From contig JAFCZI010000109.1 of assembly GCA_019314425.1 (NCBI GenBank), positions 1 through 10,840 of the forward strand: DNA of 10,840 bases. Direction: 5' to 3'. Below are positions 1 through 7,260 of this stretch, in pieces. This DNA is from Deltaproteobacteria bacterium (GTDB taxonomy: Bacteria; Desulfobacterota; DSM-4660; Desulfatiglandales; Desulfatiglandaceae). Positions within the stretch are counted from its first letter, which is position 1, and every line of letters begins with the position of its first letter. The position numbers and the translations under genes were made by a program. The notes beneath the pieces were generated by a model. The model did not search any database, had not been told where the DNA came from, and saw only the letters and a program-made list of their open reading frames with translations.

Positions 1-1
1 T

Positions 2-223
2 GAAAGCTCTATTCGCGCTTTCTACAAGGTGCGGGATTTCAGAGGGATTGAAAAAAAACCGGCCACCCGGGAGCTAATTAACTGGATTCGCGCGCTTCAG
101 GCTGACCCCGATTTCAAAATCAAAAATCTGGTAAAGGGTGAGCTTCCTTACCCTGGCGTTTTATTCAAGAAAAGTCCCGACTATGCTATAGCCAAGAATG
201 CCTCCGCCCGCATGAGAATTTAA
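2..223 (+). CDS. MoxR-like AAA ATPase, C-terminal end only (partial)
   Basis: This reading frame is already open at the left edge and continues for about 73 codons to a TAA, so the gene begins outside the window. The visible part is rich in charged residues and contains KKPATRELINWIRAL, which resembles the C-terminal helical lid of MoxR-family AAA+ ATPases. The Walker A and B motifs would lie upstream and cannot be checked. A gene for a VWA/CoxE-like protein follows after only 17 bases, which is the classic partner arrangement: MoxR ATPases and VWA proteins act together as chaperone-like modules in metal-centre insertion or complex assembly (CoxD/CoxE, NorQ/NorD and RavA/ViaA are known examples). 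The identification rests on the short lid sequence plus this context. An internal GTG at 29 could be mistaken for a start but is not one. Confidence 0.72.
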   Translation, partial: ESSIRAFYKVRDFRGIEKKPATRELINWIRALQADPDFKIKNLVKGELPYPGVLFKKSPDYAIAKNASARMRI

Positions 224-240
224 AAATTTAAGGAAAAAAA

Positions 241-1434
241 ATGTTTACCAGCTTTTTCTACCTGCTTAGGAAGGTGGGCATCCCGGTATCACCCACGAGC
301 TTTTTGCGTCTTCAAAAGGCGCTGGGCATGGGTTTGATTACGTCCCTCGACGATTTCTACACGGCAGCCAGATCCATACTCGTAAAAAGCGAAAAATACT
401 TTGACCTCTACGATCAGGTCTTTGCGCACCGCTTTGAGGGGGCTGAGTTAAAAGATCCTGAAGCATTCGAAATCGACCAGGTAGCCCAGGCCATGTTGGA
501 AGAATGGTTAAAGGACCCCAAAGGAATCGCCGACGCGATGGGAATAGATGAGGAATCCCTCAATAAAATGAGCCCGGAAGACCTGCTTCAATACTTCCTT
601 GACCGCCTGAAAGAACAGGATGGAGAGCATCACGGAGGCAAAAAATGGATTGGGACGGGCGGCACTTCTCCCGTGGGTCATTCAGGGTATCATCCGGGTG
701 GCATGCGGGTAGGCGGTGTTTCCAGAAACAAGTCTGCCGTAAAGGTCGCCATGGATAGACGATACAAAGATTATTCCCAGGACGGTCCCCTGACTTTGTC
801 TCAAATCGGCGAAGCCCTGAAACGGCTTCGAAATATGGTTCCCAGCGGCCCCAAGGATACGATCAATCTCGATGAGACCATCTACCAAACCATGAAAAAT
901 GCCGGCGAAATAGAGATTGTTTTCGAGCGGAGTCTAAAGGACCGTCTAAAGGTCGTCCTGGCCATCGATAACGGGGGATGGTCCATGGATCCCTACATCG
1001 AAATGGTTCAGACGCTCTTCTACTACGCACGCGCCCAGTTTAAGGAAGTGAAGACTTACTTTTTCCACAACACCATTTACGACCAGCTCTGGCAGGACCC
1101 CTCCCGGTACAGAAAGCCATACCTGGTTGATGATCTGATCCGAAGGGACCCGGAAACTCGAGTGGTCATCGTGGGCGATGCCAGCATGGCCCCCTATGAA
1201 TTGATGTCCACGGATGGCAGTATCCATATCGAGGAAAAATCCTCCCTGCCCAGCCACGAAAGGTTGAGATTTATCGCCGAAACCTTCCCCCATTCCGTAT
1301 GGCTGAATCCCAAAATGGCGGCGGAATGGCCCTATACCCGAAGCATTAACATGATTCGAGGAATATTCCCCATGTTCGAATTGACCATCGATGGCCTGGA
1401 ACAGGCCGTCGGGCACCTCATGAGCGATAACTGA
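241..1434 (+). CDS. VWA domain protein, CoxE-like, partner of MoxR ATPase
   Basis: This is a 397-residue cytoplasmic protein with no signal peptide. The start is ATG at 241, preceded by AAGGAAAAAAA and 17 bases after the MoxR-like gene. Residues 1-125 form a helical CoxE-type N-terminal region, residues 128-165 are a Gly/His-rich linker, and the C-terminal part is a VWA fold. The strand-1 metal-site position reads AIDNGGWSM (Asp243 to Met249) instead of the usual DxSxS, so the first Ser is replaced by Gly and there is one extra residue. The distal acidic position appears to be Asp313 in VVIVGDASM. VWA proteins of this kind pair with MoxR ATPases to remodel or mature target complexes; the target here is unknown, since none is encoded within the window. 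The family is fairly sure, while the substrate and role are inferred from context only. Confidence 0.82.
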   Translation: MFTSFFYLLRKVGIPVSPTSFLRLQKALGMGLITSLDDFYTAARSILVKSEKYFDLYDQVFAHRFEGAELKDPEAFEIDQVAQAMLEEWLKDPKGIADAMGIDEESLNKMSPEDLLQYFLDRLKEQDGEHHGGKKWIGTGGTSPVGHSGYHPGGMRVGGVSRNKSAVKVAMDRRYKDYSQDGPLTLSQIGEALKRLRNMVPSGPKDTINLDETIYQTMKNAGEIEIVFERSLKDRLKVVLAIDNGGWSMDPYIEMVQTLFYYARAQFKEVKTYFFHNTIYDQLWQDPSRYRKPYLVDDLIRRDPETRVVIVGDASMAPYELMSTDGSIHIEEKSSLPSHERLRFIAETFPHSVWLNPKMAAEWPYTRSINMIRGIFPMFELTIDGLEQAVGHLMSDN

Positions 1435-1454
1435 TCCGAGGTTTACATCAATAC

Positions 1455-1618
1455 TTGATGGCGGCGTAAAAAGCCCCATCTACTGCGTTGCAGCAATTTT
1501 TCAGAATCTCAACATACCACATGTATGTCTACGATCCTGAAAACCCACTACGCCTTGTATATGAACCTTTTACAACGCCATCTACAGATGGATTTGTGAC
1601 TTTTTACGAGTGCATCAA
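1455..1618. repeat. 164-bp imperfect palindromic intergenic repeat
   Basis: The two ends are inverted copies: the left end starts TTGATGGCGGCGTAAAAAG at 1455 and the right end, read on the minus strand from 1618, starts TTGATGCACTCGTAAAAAG. The inner part is also roughly self-complementary. CAGAATCTCAACATAC near 1502 mirrors CAGGATCGTAGACATAC on the other strand near 1539. It lies between the stops of the convergent VWA and metallo-hydrolase genes and has no ORF of note. The right end recurs at 4157-4198, which shows it is dispersed. It could fold into a long hairpin and end transcription from both sides, but that is inferred. Confidence 0.75.
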
Positions 1619-1663
1619 TTATTGGATTAGAAAAAATGAGACTCAGGGACTTGGACGGAAACG

Positions 1664-2299
1664 TTAGAGGGTGATGACCTTCCCGACGCCGCCTTCCAAA
1701 AATTTTTCCGGGTAAAGCTTCTTGATTTCCGCCTGATACTGAGTGCAATGGGTAGGACAGATTCGGTCCATACTTTGGATTAATTCAAAGGCATCGAATC
1801 CATGCAATCCGCCTATAAGCGCCGTTACTTTACCCAACGGCGATGCGCTCTCAAGAATACAAGCAACGCCGGGATGAGAGCATCCGGCAACCACTACCAG
1901 CCCTCGGGATGTTCTGACTACCAGGGACTGCTCAAAATCGCCGAGTTCGCCGGTGGAAAAAATATTTTCATGCATCTGCATGGCCTCGTCAACACGAATT
2001 ACGCTACCTGCCCCAGGAGGGTCCTGGCAGGATAAAGGCACATAAACATCGCACGGGTTGATCTTCAGAAAATCCGCCAACCCCCCGGTATGATCCCAGT
2101 GGGAATGGGAAATAAAAACTTCGTCAATTCCCATAGGATTGATGCCGAGCAACGTCATATTCCTGAGCAATATATCCCCTTTCGCGCCGGTGTCAAAGAG
2201 AATTTTTTTTCCATCGGCTTCGATCAAACAGGAAAATCCCCAGTCCGCGACAAGACTATCTACGGTCGTCTTATTATCATAAAGAATCGTCGTTTTCAT
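1664..2299 (-). CDS. MBL-fold metallo-hydrolase (COG1237-like)
   Basis: This is a metallo-beta-lactamase-fold protein of 211 residues from the ATG at 2299. The metal-binding signature HSHWDHTGG is at residues 65-73 (His65, His67, Asp69, His70). Further ligand-type motifs are GCSHPG (139-144), GGLHG (163-167) and CPTHCT (181-186). The order resembles COG1237 hydrolases, a family related to the archaeal enzyme of methanopterin synthesis, but this copy is short for that family (my recollection is ~250-280 residues), mainly between the GCSHPG and PTHCT motifs. The substrate is unknown. A TTG nine bases upstream (2308) would add three residues. GGGAG sits only two bases before the ATG, so the start is uncertain. 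It is divergent from the CGGC gene, and the 141-base gap at 2309-2449 must hold both promoters; I see no clear -35/-10 pair there. Confidence 0.82.
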   Translation of the reverse strand: MKTTILYDNKTTVDSLVADWGFSCLIEADGKKILFDTGAKGDILLRNMTLLGINPMGIDEVFISHSHWDHTGGLADFLKINPCDVYVPLSCQDPPGAGSVIRVDEAMQMHENIFSTGELGDFEQSLVVRTSRGLVVVAGCSHPGVACILESASPLGKVTALIGGLHGFDAFELIQSMDRICPTHCTQYQAEIKKLYPEKFLEGGVGKVITL

Positions 2300-2449
2300 A
2301 TCTCCCAAAACCTTTTTTTTGCATCCTGTTCAAATTTTGTGCCGGTTCTCTTCCAACCCGAAAATGGGTGCTATTTCATGATCACTGTGTTATCATAAGT
2401 AAATTAATTCACAACAAACTGAAAATAGAATAGAAGGGAGAAAAAATCA

Positions 2450-2794
2450 ATGAAAAAGGTAGCAATTATAGGTTGTGGTTCGTACATGGACAGCGGATAC
2501 GGATGCCCTGGGGAATGGCGTTGCCTCAAGTCGGCTGCGCTGGGTGAAGGAACGTTTGATGAGCCCTCCCAGGTGACGGCTTTTGTGAAATGCGAGTGTC
2601 CGGGACGAACCCTTGTCACCAATATGGGCATGGCCATGAAACTATCTGAAATCAAACCTGATGTGATCCACCTGAGTTCCTGTCTTGTCAATGCCAAGCC
2701 GGGGTGTCCCTACGGTACCGCCGAAGAATTCGCGCAGCTCCTTGAAAACAAAACAGGGATCAAGGTGATTCAGGGAACCCACGATTATCATTAG
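2450..2794 (+). CDS. CGGC domain-containing protein
   Basis: This is a complete 114-residue soluble protein starting at ATG 2450 behind AAGGGAG. It matches the CGGC-domain family (putative metal-binding proteins of anaerobes) by its arrangement of motifs: IIGCGSYMDSGYGCPGEWRC near the N-terminus, CECPGR mid-protein, then HLSSC, CPYGT and a C-terminal GTHDYH. It carries eight cysteines in a small protein (residues C9, C19, C25, C49, C51, and three in the HLSSC/GCPYG region), which suggests metal or cluster binding. The biochemical role of the family is not known to me. The gene stands alone on the plus strand, divergent from the metallo-hydrolase. A hairpin at 2827-2853 follows it and could end its transcript. 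Confidence 0.85.
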   Translation: MKKVAIIGCGSYMDSGYGCPGEWRCLKSAALGEGTFDEPSQVTAFVKCECPGRTLVTNMGMAMKLSEIKPDVIHLSSCLVNAKPGCPYGTAEEFAQLLENKTGIKVIQGTHDYH

Positions 2795-2826
2795 TCCCAA
2801 TCCTTCCCCCCTCCAAAAAAAACAAC

Positions 2827-2853
2827 TCAGGGCAGGCCTTTCGCCTGTCCTGA
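2827..2853 (-). terminator. Rho-independent terminator behind the crotonase remnant
   Basis: An 11-bp stem (2827-2837 with 2843-2853) encloses a five-base loop. Read on the minus strand the stem is followed by GTTGTTTTTTTT, a good U-tract for intrinsic termination of the crotonase transcript. The single imperfect pair is A/C on the minus strand and G/U on the plus strand. The plus-strand downstream side is only moderately T-rich, so service to the CGGC gene is possible but weaker. Confidence 0.75.
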
Positions 2854-2869
2854 TCATCTTTCCCCAACC

Positions 2870-2994
2870 CTATTTTTCCTTCCACACCGGTTTTCGTTTC
2901 TCCAAAAATGCAAGGTGTTCATGACCTCGGGACGATTAAGGGTAATCACGCCCACGTGTTCTTCCTGGTTCACCAGCACCGTTTTATAAGCCAT
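2870..2994 (-). pseudogene. Enoyl-CoA hydratase (crotonase) remnant with internal deletion
   Basis: An ATG at 2994 is preceded by a strong GAGGAGG ribosome binding site with six-base spacing and opens MAYKTVLVNQEEHVGVITL, followed by NRPEVMNT, the standard N-terminus of crotonase-fold enoyl-CoA hydratases. After about residue 27 the similarity stops. In the next frame, directly at the break (2911-2870), the sequence reads AFLEKRKPVWKEK then TAG, which is a typical crotonase C-terminus. The gene therefore keeps both ends but has lost roughly 200 or more codons in between, including the oxyanion-hole and catalytic glutamate regions, and the join is out of frame. The original terminator still follows it. 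A family member would be about 255-265 residues. The product cannot be functional. This looks like a single internal deletion rather than gradual decay, because both ends are well preserved. Confidence 0.85.
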
Positions 2995-3246
2995 TTTGAA
3001 CCTCCTCATGAAAAAAAACTTCTTTTTTGTGCAAAAGGTCATCTTGCGCCCGATTCAAGCTTATTTTTTTACTTCCATCTTTCGAGAAAGTCCAGTTTCT
3101 TCCACCCGATGGAAAAAAGCATTGTATCGAAGGCTGTTTTGATATAGTCTTAACACGTGTTTCAAACTGCTTTTGGGCATGAGGTGAAACCCTGTGCGTT
3201 GGGGTTGTACCGGGCGTCATGTTATCAGATGAGGGGAGGGAATCCA

Positions 3247-4041
3247 TTGGATACAGCGGTTCAAGGGATTGAGGAATTGACCGAATTTGCCATGCAGGTC
3301 ATCCAGGAAGCCGGAAAGGCGGCGCTTCCCTATTATGGAAAGGCCAGACCCGGAGAAAGATTCGATGAGGAGCTGGTCACAAAAGCGGAACTTCATTTAA
3401 CGGAGCTTTTTCAGGACCGCCTCAGCGATCGTTTCCCCGAGCATCAGCTGTTTGTAAACAACCAGGAAGATGTTGGTTACTCCCATGAAGACAAGCGGTA
3501 TCTATGGGTTTTCGACCCATTGGACGGCGTGGCCAATTTCCAGGGGGGCATTCCGCTATGGGGAATATCCCTGGCGTTGTTGGAAAATTCATGGCCTGTT
3601 TTCGGTACATTTCATATGCCCGCAACCGGAGACCTGTTCCATGCCCGTGCCGGTGAGACGGCATTCTGGGGCGAGCAAAAAATTCATGCGGTGCCCTTTT
3701 CAGAAATCAATGAAGAAAGCGTTCTTCTGACCTATGCACGTTTTAACCGCCATTATCGTCCCTCTTTTGCGGGAAAAATTCGCAGTTTCGGTTGCACTTC
3801 CGCCCATATGTGCTATGTTGCCGCCGGTCGAGCGGAAGCGGCCATTATTGCTCGTGAGGCGTTTCAGGATCTGGCTGCGGGTCGGATCATTATCGAGGCT
3901 GCCGGTCTGAAGATCTACAAAATGGACGGATCCGAATTATTTCTCAATGAATACCTGAACGGGAAAGAGATTGAAGAACACCTCCTGGTGGTGTCTTCCG
4001 AAAGCCGGCGTCGCATTCATGATTGCCTGGAACCGATTTAA
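3247..4041 (+). CDS. Inositol monophosphatase family protein, divergent
   Basis: This is a 264-residue protein if translation begins at TTG 3247, which has GGAGGG six bases upstream and gives the family-typical opening LDTAVQGIEE. An in-frame ATG at 3229 and a GTG at 3157 have poorer signals and add sequence unlike the family. The metal-site motif is FDPLDGVANF, matching DPIDGT with both aspartates kept but the catalytic Thr replaced by Val. The VTEAD motif reads VTKAE, so the Asp that pairs with that Thr is Glu. The upstream GEE motif reads NQE. The late WDxAAG motif is QDLAAGRIIIEAAG with its Asp kept. The fold is clear; activity and substrate are uncertain given these substitutions. It stands alone, with a large upstream gap holding the crotonase remnant. 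Confidence 0.85.
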   Translation: MDTAVQGIEELTEFAMQVIQEAGKAALPYYGKARPGERFDEELVTKAELHLTELFQDRLSDRFPEHQLFVNNQEDVGYSHEDKRYLWVFDPLDGVANFQGGIPLWGISLALLENSWPVFGTFHMPATGDLFHARAGETAFWGEQKIHAVPFSEINEESVLLTYARFNRHYRPSFAGKIRSFGCTSAHMCYVAAGRAEAAIIAREAFQDLAAGRIIIEAAGLKIYKMDGSELFLNEYLNGKEIEEHLLVVSSESRRRIHDCLEPI

Positions 4042-4056
4042 TAAACCCTTCAATTA

Positions 4057-4089
4057 GAAAATCCAAAAACAAGCGGTTTTTTGATTTTC
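4057..4089 (+). terminator. AT-rich hairpin after the IMPase-like gene
   Basis: GAAAATCCAAAAAC pairs with GTTTTTTGATTTTC with one C/T mismatch, giving a 14-position stem that starts 15 bases after the stop codon. The 3' arm is itself T-rich, which is compatible with an intrinsic terminator, but there is no GC-rich stem and no long U-tract after it. It is a plausible but weak terminator. Confidence 0.45.
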
Positions 4090-4156
4090 CAGGCTTCTCC
4101 GGGACGGGTGTTTGCCGCCCTGGAAAGCTTCAGTGGGGCAACCGATAGACCCGAAG

Positions 4157-4198
4157 CCATCTGTAGATAGATTTGTGACCTTTTTACGAGGCCATCAA
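4157..4198 (+). repeat. Second, one-ended copy of the 1455-1618 repeat
   Basis: This 42-base stretch matches the right end of the longer element (1579-1618) with few differences: both share CCATCTRYAGATRGATTTGT followed by GAC, a T-run, ACGAG and CATCAA. The orientation is the same. The other end of the element is not found near it, so this is a fragment or a solo end. It lies 38 bases upstream of feoA, where it could affect leader structure or the feoAB promoter, though nothing shows that it does. Confidence 0.7.
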
Positions 4199-4236
4199 CA
4201 ACTGCAACCGGAAAAAACACCCACAATGGACAACCA

Positions 4237-4494
4237 ATGAAAATTATAAAAATGAGAGAAATGCTGGACGACCAGAAAGGAATCATCAAACGGGTTCTCG
4301 CCACCGGCGATATGGGGCGACGCATCAGGGAGATGGGTATGGTTCCTGAGACCCCGATTCAAATTCAAGGCCGGGCGCCTTTGAAAGACCCCGTGGCCGT
4401 GAAAATCAGAGACTATGTCTTGACGCTCAGAAACAATGAAGCTGCCAACATCTTTGTTGAAGTGGAAGAAAGCCGGTCAAGTCAAAGCGAGTAA
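4237..4494 (+). CDS. feoA: FeoA, ferrous iron transport accessory protein
   Basis: This is an 85-residue protein consisting of a single FeoA (SH3-like) domain, recognisable by KGIIKRVLATGDMGRRIREMGMV, where the RRIREMG segment matches the LRLRELGL signature, and by VAVKIRDYVLTLRNNEA, matching the VxVRxRGxxLALRxxEA segment. FeoA is a small cytosolic partner that supports FeoB in Fe(II) uptake. The start at ATG 4237 has no good Shine-Dalgarno; an in-frame ATG at 4252 would remove five residues and is possible. feoB begins three bases after its stop, so the two are co-transcribed. I see no clear Fur box upstream. No feoC is present. Confidence 0.92.
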   Translation: MKIIKMREMLDDQKGIIKRVLATGDMGRRIREMGMVPETPIQIQGRAPLKDPVAVKIRDYVLTLRNNEAANIFVEVEESRSSQSE

Positions 4495-4497
4495 CGG

Positions 4498-6708
4498 ATG
4501 GAACGGAAAATCACTATTGCCCTCTCGGGCAATCCCAATGCCGGAAAAACAACGGTGTTTAACGCCATTACCGGCGCCAGACAACACATTGCCAATTATC
4601 CCGGCGTAACGGTTGAAAAAAAGTACGGAACCATTCACCATCAAGGCCATGAAATAGAGGTGGTTGACCTGCCGGGAACCTATTCCCTGACGGCGTACTC
4701 CATGGAAGAAATCGTGGCCAGGGATTTTGTGATCAACGAAAAACCGAGCCTGGTGGTGGATATTATTGATGCGTCCAATCTGGATCGTCACCTTTATCTG
4801 GCCGTGCAGTTCAAGGAACTGGGCGTTCCGCTGGTACTGGCCCTGAACATGGTGGACGTGGCCGAGAGCCGCGGTATTAAAGTAGACCACCGACAGCTAT
4901 CCGCCCAGTTCGGGGTGCCGGTAGTCCCCATGGTCGCCCGGACGGGTAAAGGCATCAAAGACCTCCTGGATAAAGTGGTGGCGGAGGCGTCTAAAAGCCC
5001 CGAGTGGGTGAATGCACCCATGAGCTACGGCATGGACATTGATTCGGGACTGGATCAAATTTCATCCATCATCGAAAAATCCAGCATTTTCGACAAAAAA
5101 TATCCGGCCCGGTGGCGTGCCCTCAAATGTCTGGAAGGGGACAGCCAGATTACAGGGTTGTTGAAAAAAGATCCGGAATCGGGGGAATCCATCTCCGCCA
5201 TCTGCGAGAGCATTTTTAAACACACCATGGATACCCTGGAAGAAGAGCCGGAAGCCATCATCGCGGATCATCGGTACGGCTACATTGCGGGCATTACCAA
5301 AAAAGCCGTTAAACGCAAAATTGAATTGCGCCTCAATCTTTCCGACCAAATGGATAAGGTCCTCACCAACCGGGTTCTCGGCCCCGTCATCATGGGCTTC
5401 ATTGTCTATGGTATTTATTCCTTCACCTTCTGGGCCAGTGAAATACCCCTTTACTGGTTTGAGCTGTTCTTTGACGCTCTCAAGAATGTGGTGACAGCCT
5501 ATCTTCCTCCCGGAATCCTTCAGTCTTTGATTGTCTCGGGGGTTATCGACGGCGTCGGCGGCGTATTGGGGTTTGTGCCCCTGATCATGTTCATGTTCTT
5601 TGCCATTGCCATCATGGAAGATTCCGGATACATGGCCCGGGTTGCCTACATGCTGGACCGGGTATTGCGATGGTTCGGGCTTCACGGAAATTCCGTTATG
5701 GCGCTGATTGTAAGCGGTGGCATATCCGGTGGATGTGCTGTGCCGGGGGTGATGGCCACAAGGATATTAAGGGACCCCAAAGAGCGGATTGCCACGCTTT
5801 TAGTGGTGCCCTTCATGAATTGCGGCGCCAAATTGCCGGTTTACGCCATGCTCATTGGGACTTTCTTTACAAAGGACAAGGCCCGCATGTTGTTTATCTT
5901 GACCCTTATTTCGTGGGGGTTCGCGCTTCTTGCCGCCAAATTTTTAAGAGCCACGGTTCTCAGAGGCCCCACCACGCCCTTTGTGATGGAACTGCCGCCC
6001 TACCGGGCGCCCACCCTTCGGGGTTTGTTGATCCACACATGGGAAAGGACCTGGCAATACATCAAGAAAGCCGGCACCGTTATCCTGGCTTTTTCCGTTA
6101 TTCTGTGGGCCATGATGACCTTTCCGAGACTTTCCGAGGAGCAAATCCAACCCTTTGATCAAAATCGGGAAAGGGTTACCGCCGCTTTTTTGGAGAGCCG
6201 GGGCGCCTCGGAAATCCCGAAGAATGACCTGCGAACCGATGCCCAATATCTGGAATATCGAAATCAAATGGTGGCTATTGATAACCTGCAAAAACAAACG
6301 GCCCTGAAAGGAACCATCGCAGGATGGATTGGTTTAAAACTGGAGGCCATTACCCGCCCGTTAGGCTTTGAATACCGAACGAACATTGCTCTAATCGGCG
6401 GTTTTGCTGCCAAGGAAGTGGTGATCTCCACTCTGGGCACTGCCTATTCCTTAAGCGATGTGGATGAGGAGGAGACCGCCTCGCTCTCCGAGAAATTGAA
6501 AAAGGATCCGGCCTGGAACCCGCTTCAGGCATTTACGCTGATTATTTTTACGATGCTTTACGTGCCTTGCGCGGCAACGGTGGTATGTATTCGCAAAGAG
6601 AGTTCCTGGAAATGGGCCGGGTTTTCCATTGTTTTTAACCTGATGGTGGCCTATGTGGTATCGCTCATCATCCGCCAGGGTGGTGTGTTTCTGGGTTTTG
6701 GAGGATAG
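4498..6708 (+). CDS. feoB: FeoB, ferrous iron transporter with GTPase domain
   Basis: This is a 736-residue inner-membrane Fe(II) transporter. The N-terminal G domain shows G1 GNPNAGKT (11-18), G3 DLPG (57-60), G4 NMVD (117-120) and a G5-like ARTGKG near 147-152. A helical regulatory segment follows to about residue 280, then the membrane domain with its Gate repeats. Conserved cysteine motifs are SGGISGGCAVPG, VPFMNCGAKLPVY and MLYVPCAATV. The length is normal for the family and the frame is intact. A hydrophilic segment of about 65 residues (roughly 545-610) sits between two hydrophobic blocks near the C-terminal half, as in many FeoB proteins. It is translated directly after feoA. The next gene, greA, begins 75 bases later without a visible terminator, so read-through into greA is possible. 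Confidence 0.96.
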   Translation: MERKITIALSGNPNAGKTTVFNAITGARQHIANYPGVTVEKKYGTIHHQGHEIEVVDLPGTYSLTAYSMEEIVARDFVINEKPSLVVDIIDASNLDRHLYLAVQFKELGVPLVLALNMVDVAESRGIKVDHRQLSAQFGVPVVPMVARTGKGIKDLLDKVVAEASKSPEWVNAPMSYGMDIDSGLDQISSIIEKSSIFDKKYPARWRALKCLEGDSQITGLLKKDPESGESISAICESIFKHTMDTLEEEPEAIIADHRYGYIAGITKKAVKRKIELRLNLSDQMDKVLTNRVLGPVIMGFIVYGIYSFTFWASEIPLYWFELFFDALKNVVTAYLPPGILQSLIVSGVIDGVGGVLGFVPLIMFMFFAIAIMEDSGYMARVAYMLDRVLRWFGLHGNSVMALIVSGGISGGCAVPGVMATRILRDPKERIATLLVVPFMNCGAKLPVYAMLIGTFFTKDKARMLFILTLISWGFALLAAKFLRATVLRGPTTPFVMELPPYRAPTLRGLLIHTWERTWQYIKKAGTVILAFSVILWAMMTFPRLSEEQIQPFDQNRERVTAAFLESRGASEIPKNDLRTDAQYLEYRNQMVAIDNLQKQTALKGTIAGWIGLKLEAITRPLGFEYRTNIALIGGFAAKEVVISTLGTAYSLSDVDEEETASLSEKLKKDPAWNPLQAFTLIIFTMLYVPCAATVVCIRKESSWKWAGFSIVFNLMVAYVVSLIIRQGGVFLGFGG

Positions 6709-6783
6709 ATTCCGGGCTCGGCCTGGAAAAAATGGAAAAATCTCAGGAAATTTTCAAACGATGATGAAACGGAGTCAATAAAC

Positions 6784-7251
6784 ATGGAAAAAATGCCGAT
6801 TACAGCAGATGGGCTGGCAAAGCTGAAGGCAGAGCTGCTCTATCTTCAAAAAACAGAAAAACCCGACAACATCAAGGCAATCGCGGTGGCTCGTGCTCAC
6901 GGAGATCTCAGTGAAAACGCCGAGTATCATGCCGCCAAAGAAAAGCAGGGATTTATCGTCGGAAAAATCAACGAATTAGAAACCGCCATCGGCCATGCGG
7001 AAGTCATCGATGTTAATGAAGGCCCCATGGATCGCGTGGTGTTCGGCCGTACTGTTTTATTGTACGATGTTCAGACCGATAAGGAAATCACCTATCAGCT
7101 TGTGGGTCCCTATGAATCGGACCCTGAAAAGGGTCGCATTTCCATTAAGAGTCCACTGGGGAAAGGCCTCATCGGCAGGGAGGTCGGTGATGAGGTAAAG
7201 GTCAAAACGCCACGGGGCGTTCAGGAATTTGAAGTGTTGGAAATTAAGTGA
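6784..7251 (+). CDS. greA: Transcription elongation factor GreA
   Basis: This is a 155-residue cytosolic protein that stimulates the transcript-cleavage activity of RNA polymerase to rescue backtracked complexes. The N-terminal coiled-coil (about residues 8-75) carries the family signature HGDLSENAEYHAAKE, with the acidic tip residues Asp41 and Glu44 both present. The C-terminal FKBP-like domain ends in PRGVQEFEVLEI. Its length is close to the usual ~158 residues. The start at ATG 6784 has GGAG nine bases upstream. It lies between feoB and the FKBP gene, which begins nine bases after its stop, so greA and the FKBP gene are probably one transcription unit. Confidence 0.95.
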   Translation: MEKMPITADGLAKLKAELLYLQKTEKPDNIKAIAVARAHGDLSENAEYHAAKEKQGFIVGKINELETAIGHAEVIDVNEGPMDRVVFGRTVLLYDVQTDKEITYQLVGPYESDPEKGRISIKSPLGKGLIGREVGDEVKVKTPRGVQEFEVLEIK

Positions 7252-7260
7252 GGTCCCCAT

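Noticed and set aside
946..1479. 177-codon open frame on the minus strand opposite the VWA gene
   Set aside because: It lies entirely antisense to a clear conserved protein, has no recognisable motifs and no good ribosome binding site. Similar shadow frames occur opposite feoB (5062-5685, 5944-6297), the IMPase-like gene and the MFS gene.
3152..3161. Perfect palindrome AACACGTGTT as a possible operator
   Set aside because: Ten-base palindromes around CACGTG arise by chance at this window size, only one copy is present, and no promoter can be assigned beside it.
3157..3246. N-terminal extension of the IMPase-like protein from GTG 3157 or ATG 3229
   Set aside because: The added residues are unlike the family, GTG 3157 has no Shine-Dalgarno, and TTG 3247 has GGAGGG at ideal spacing with a family-typical first helix.
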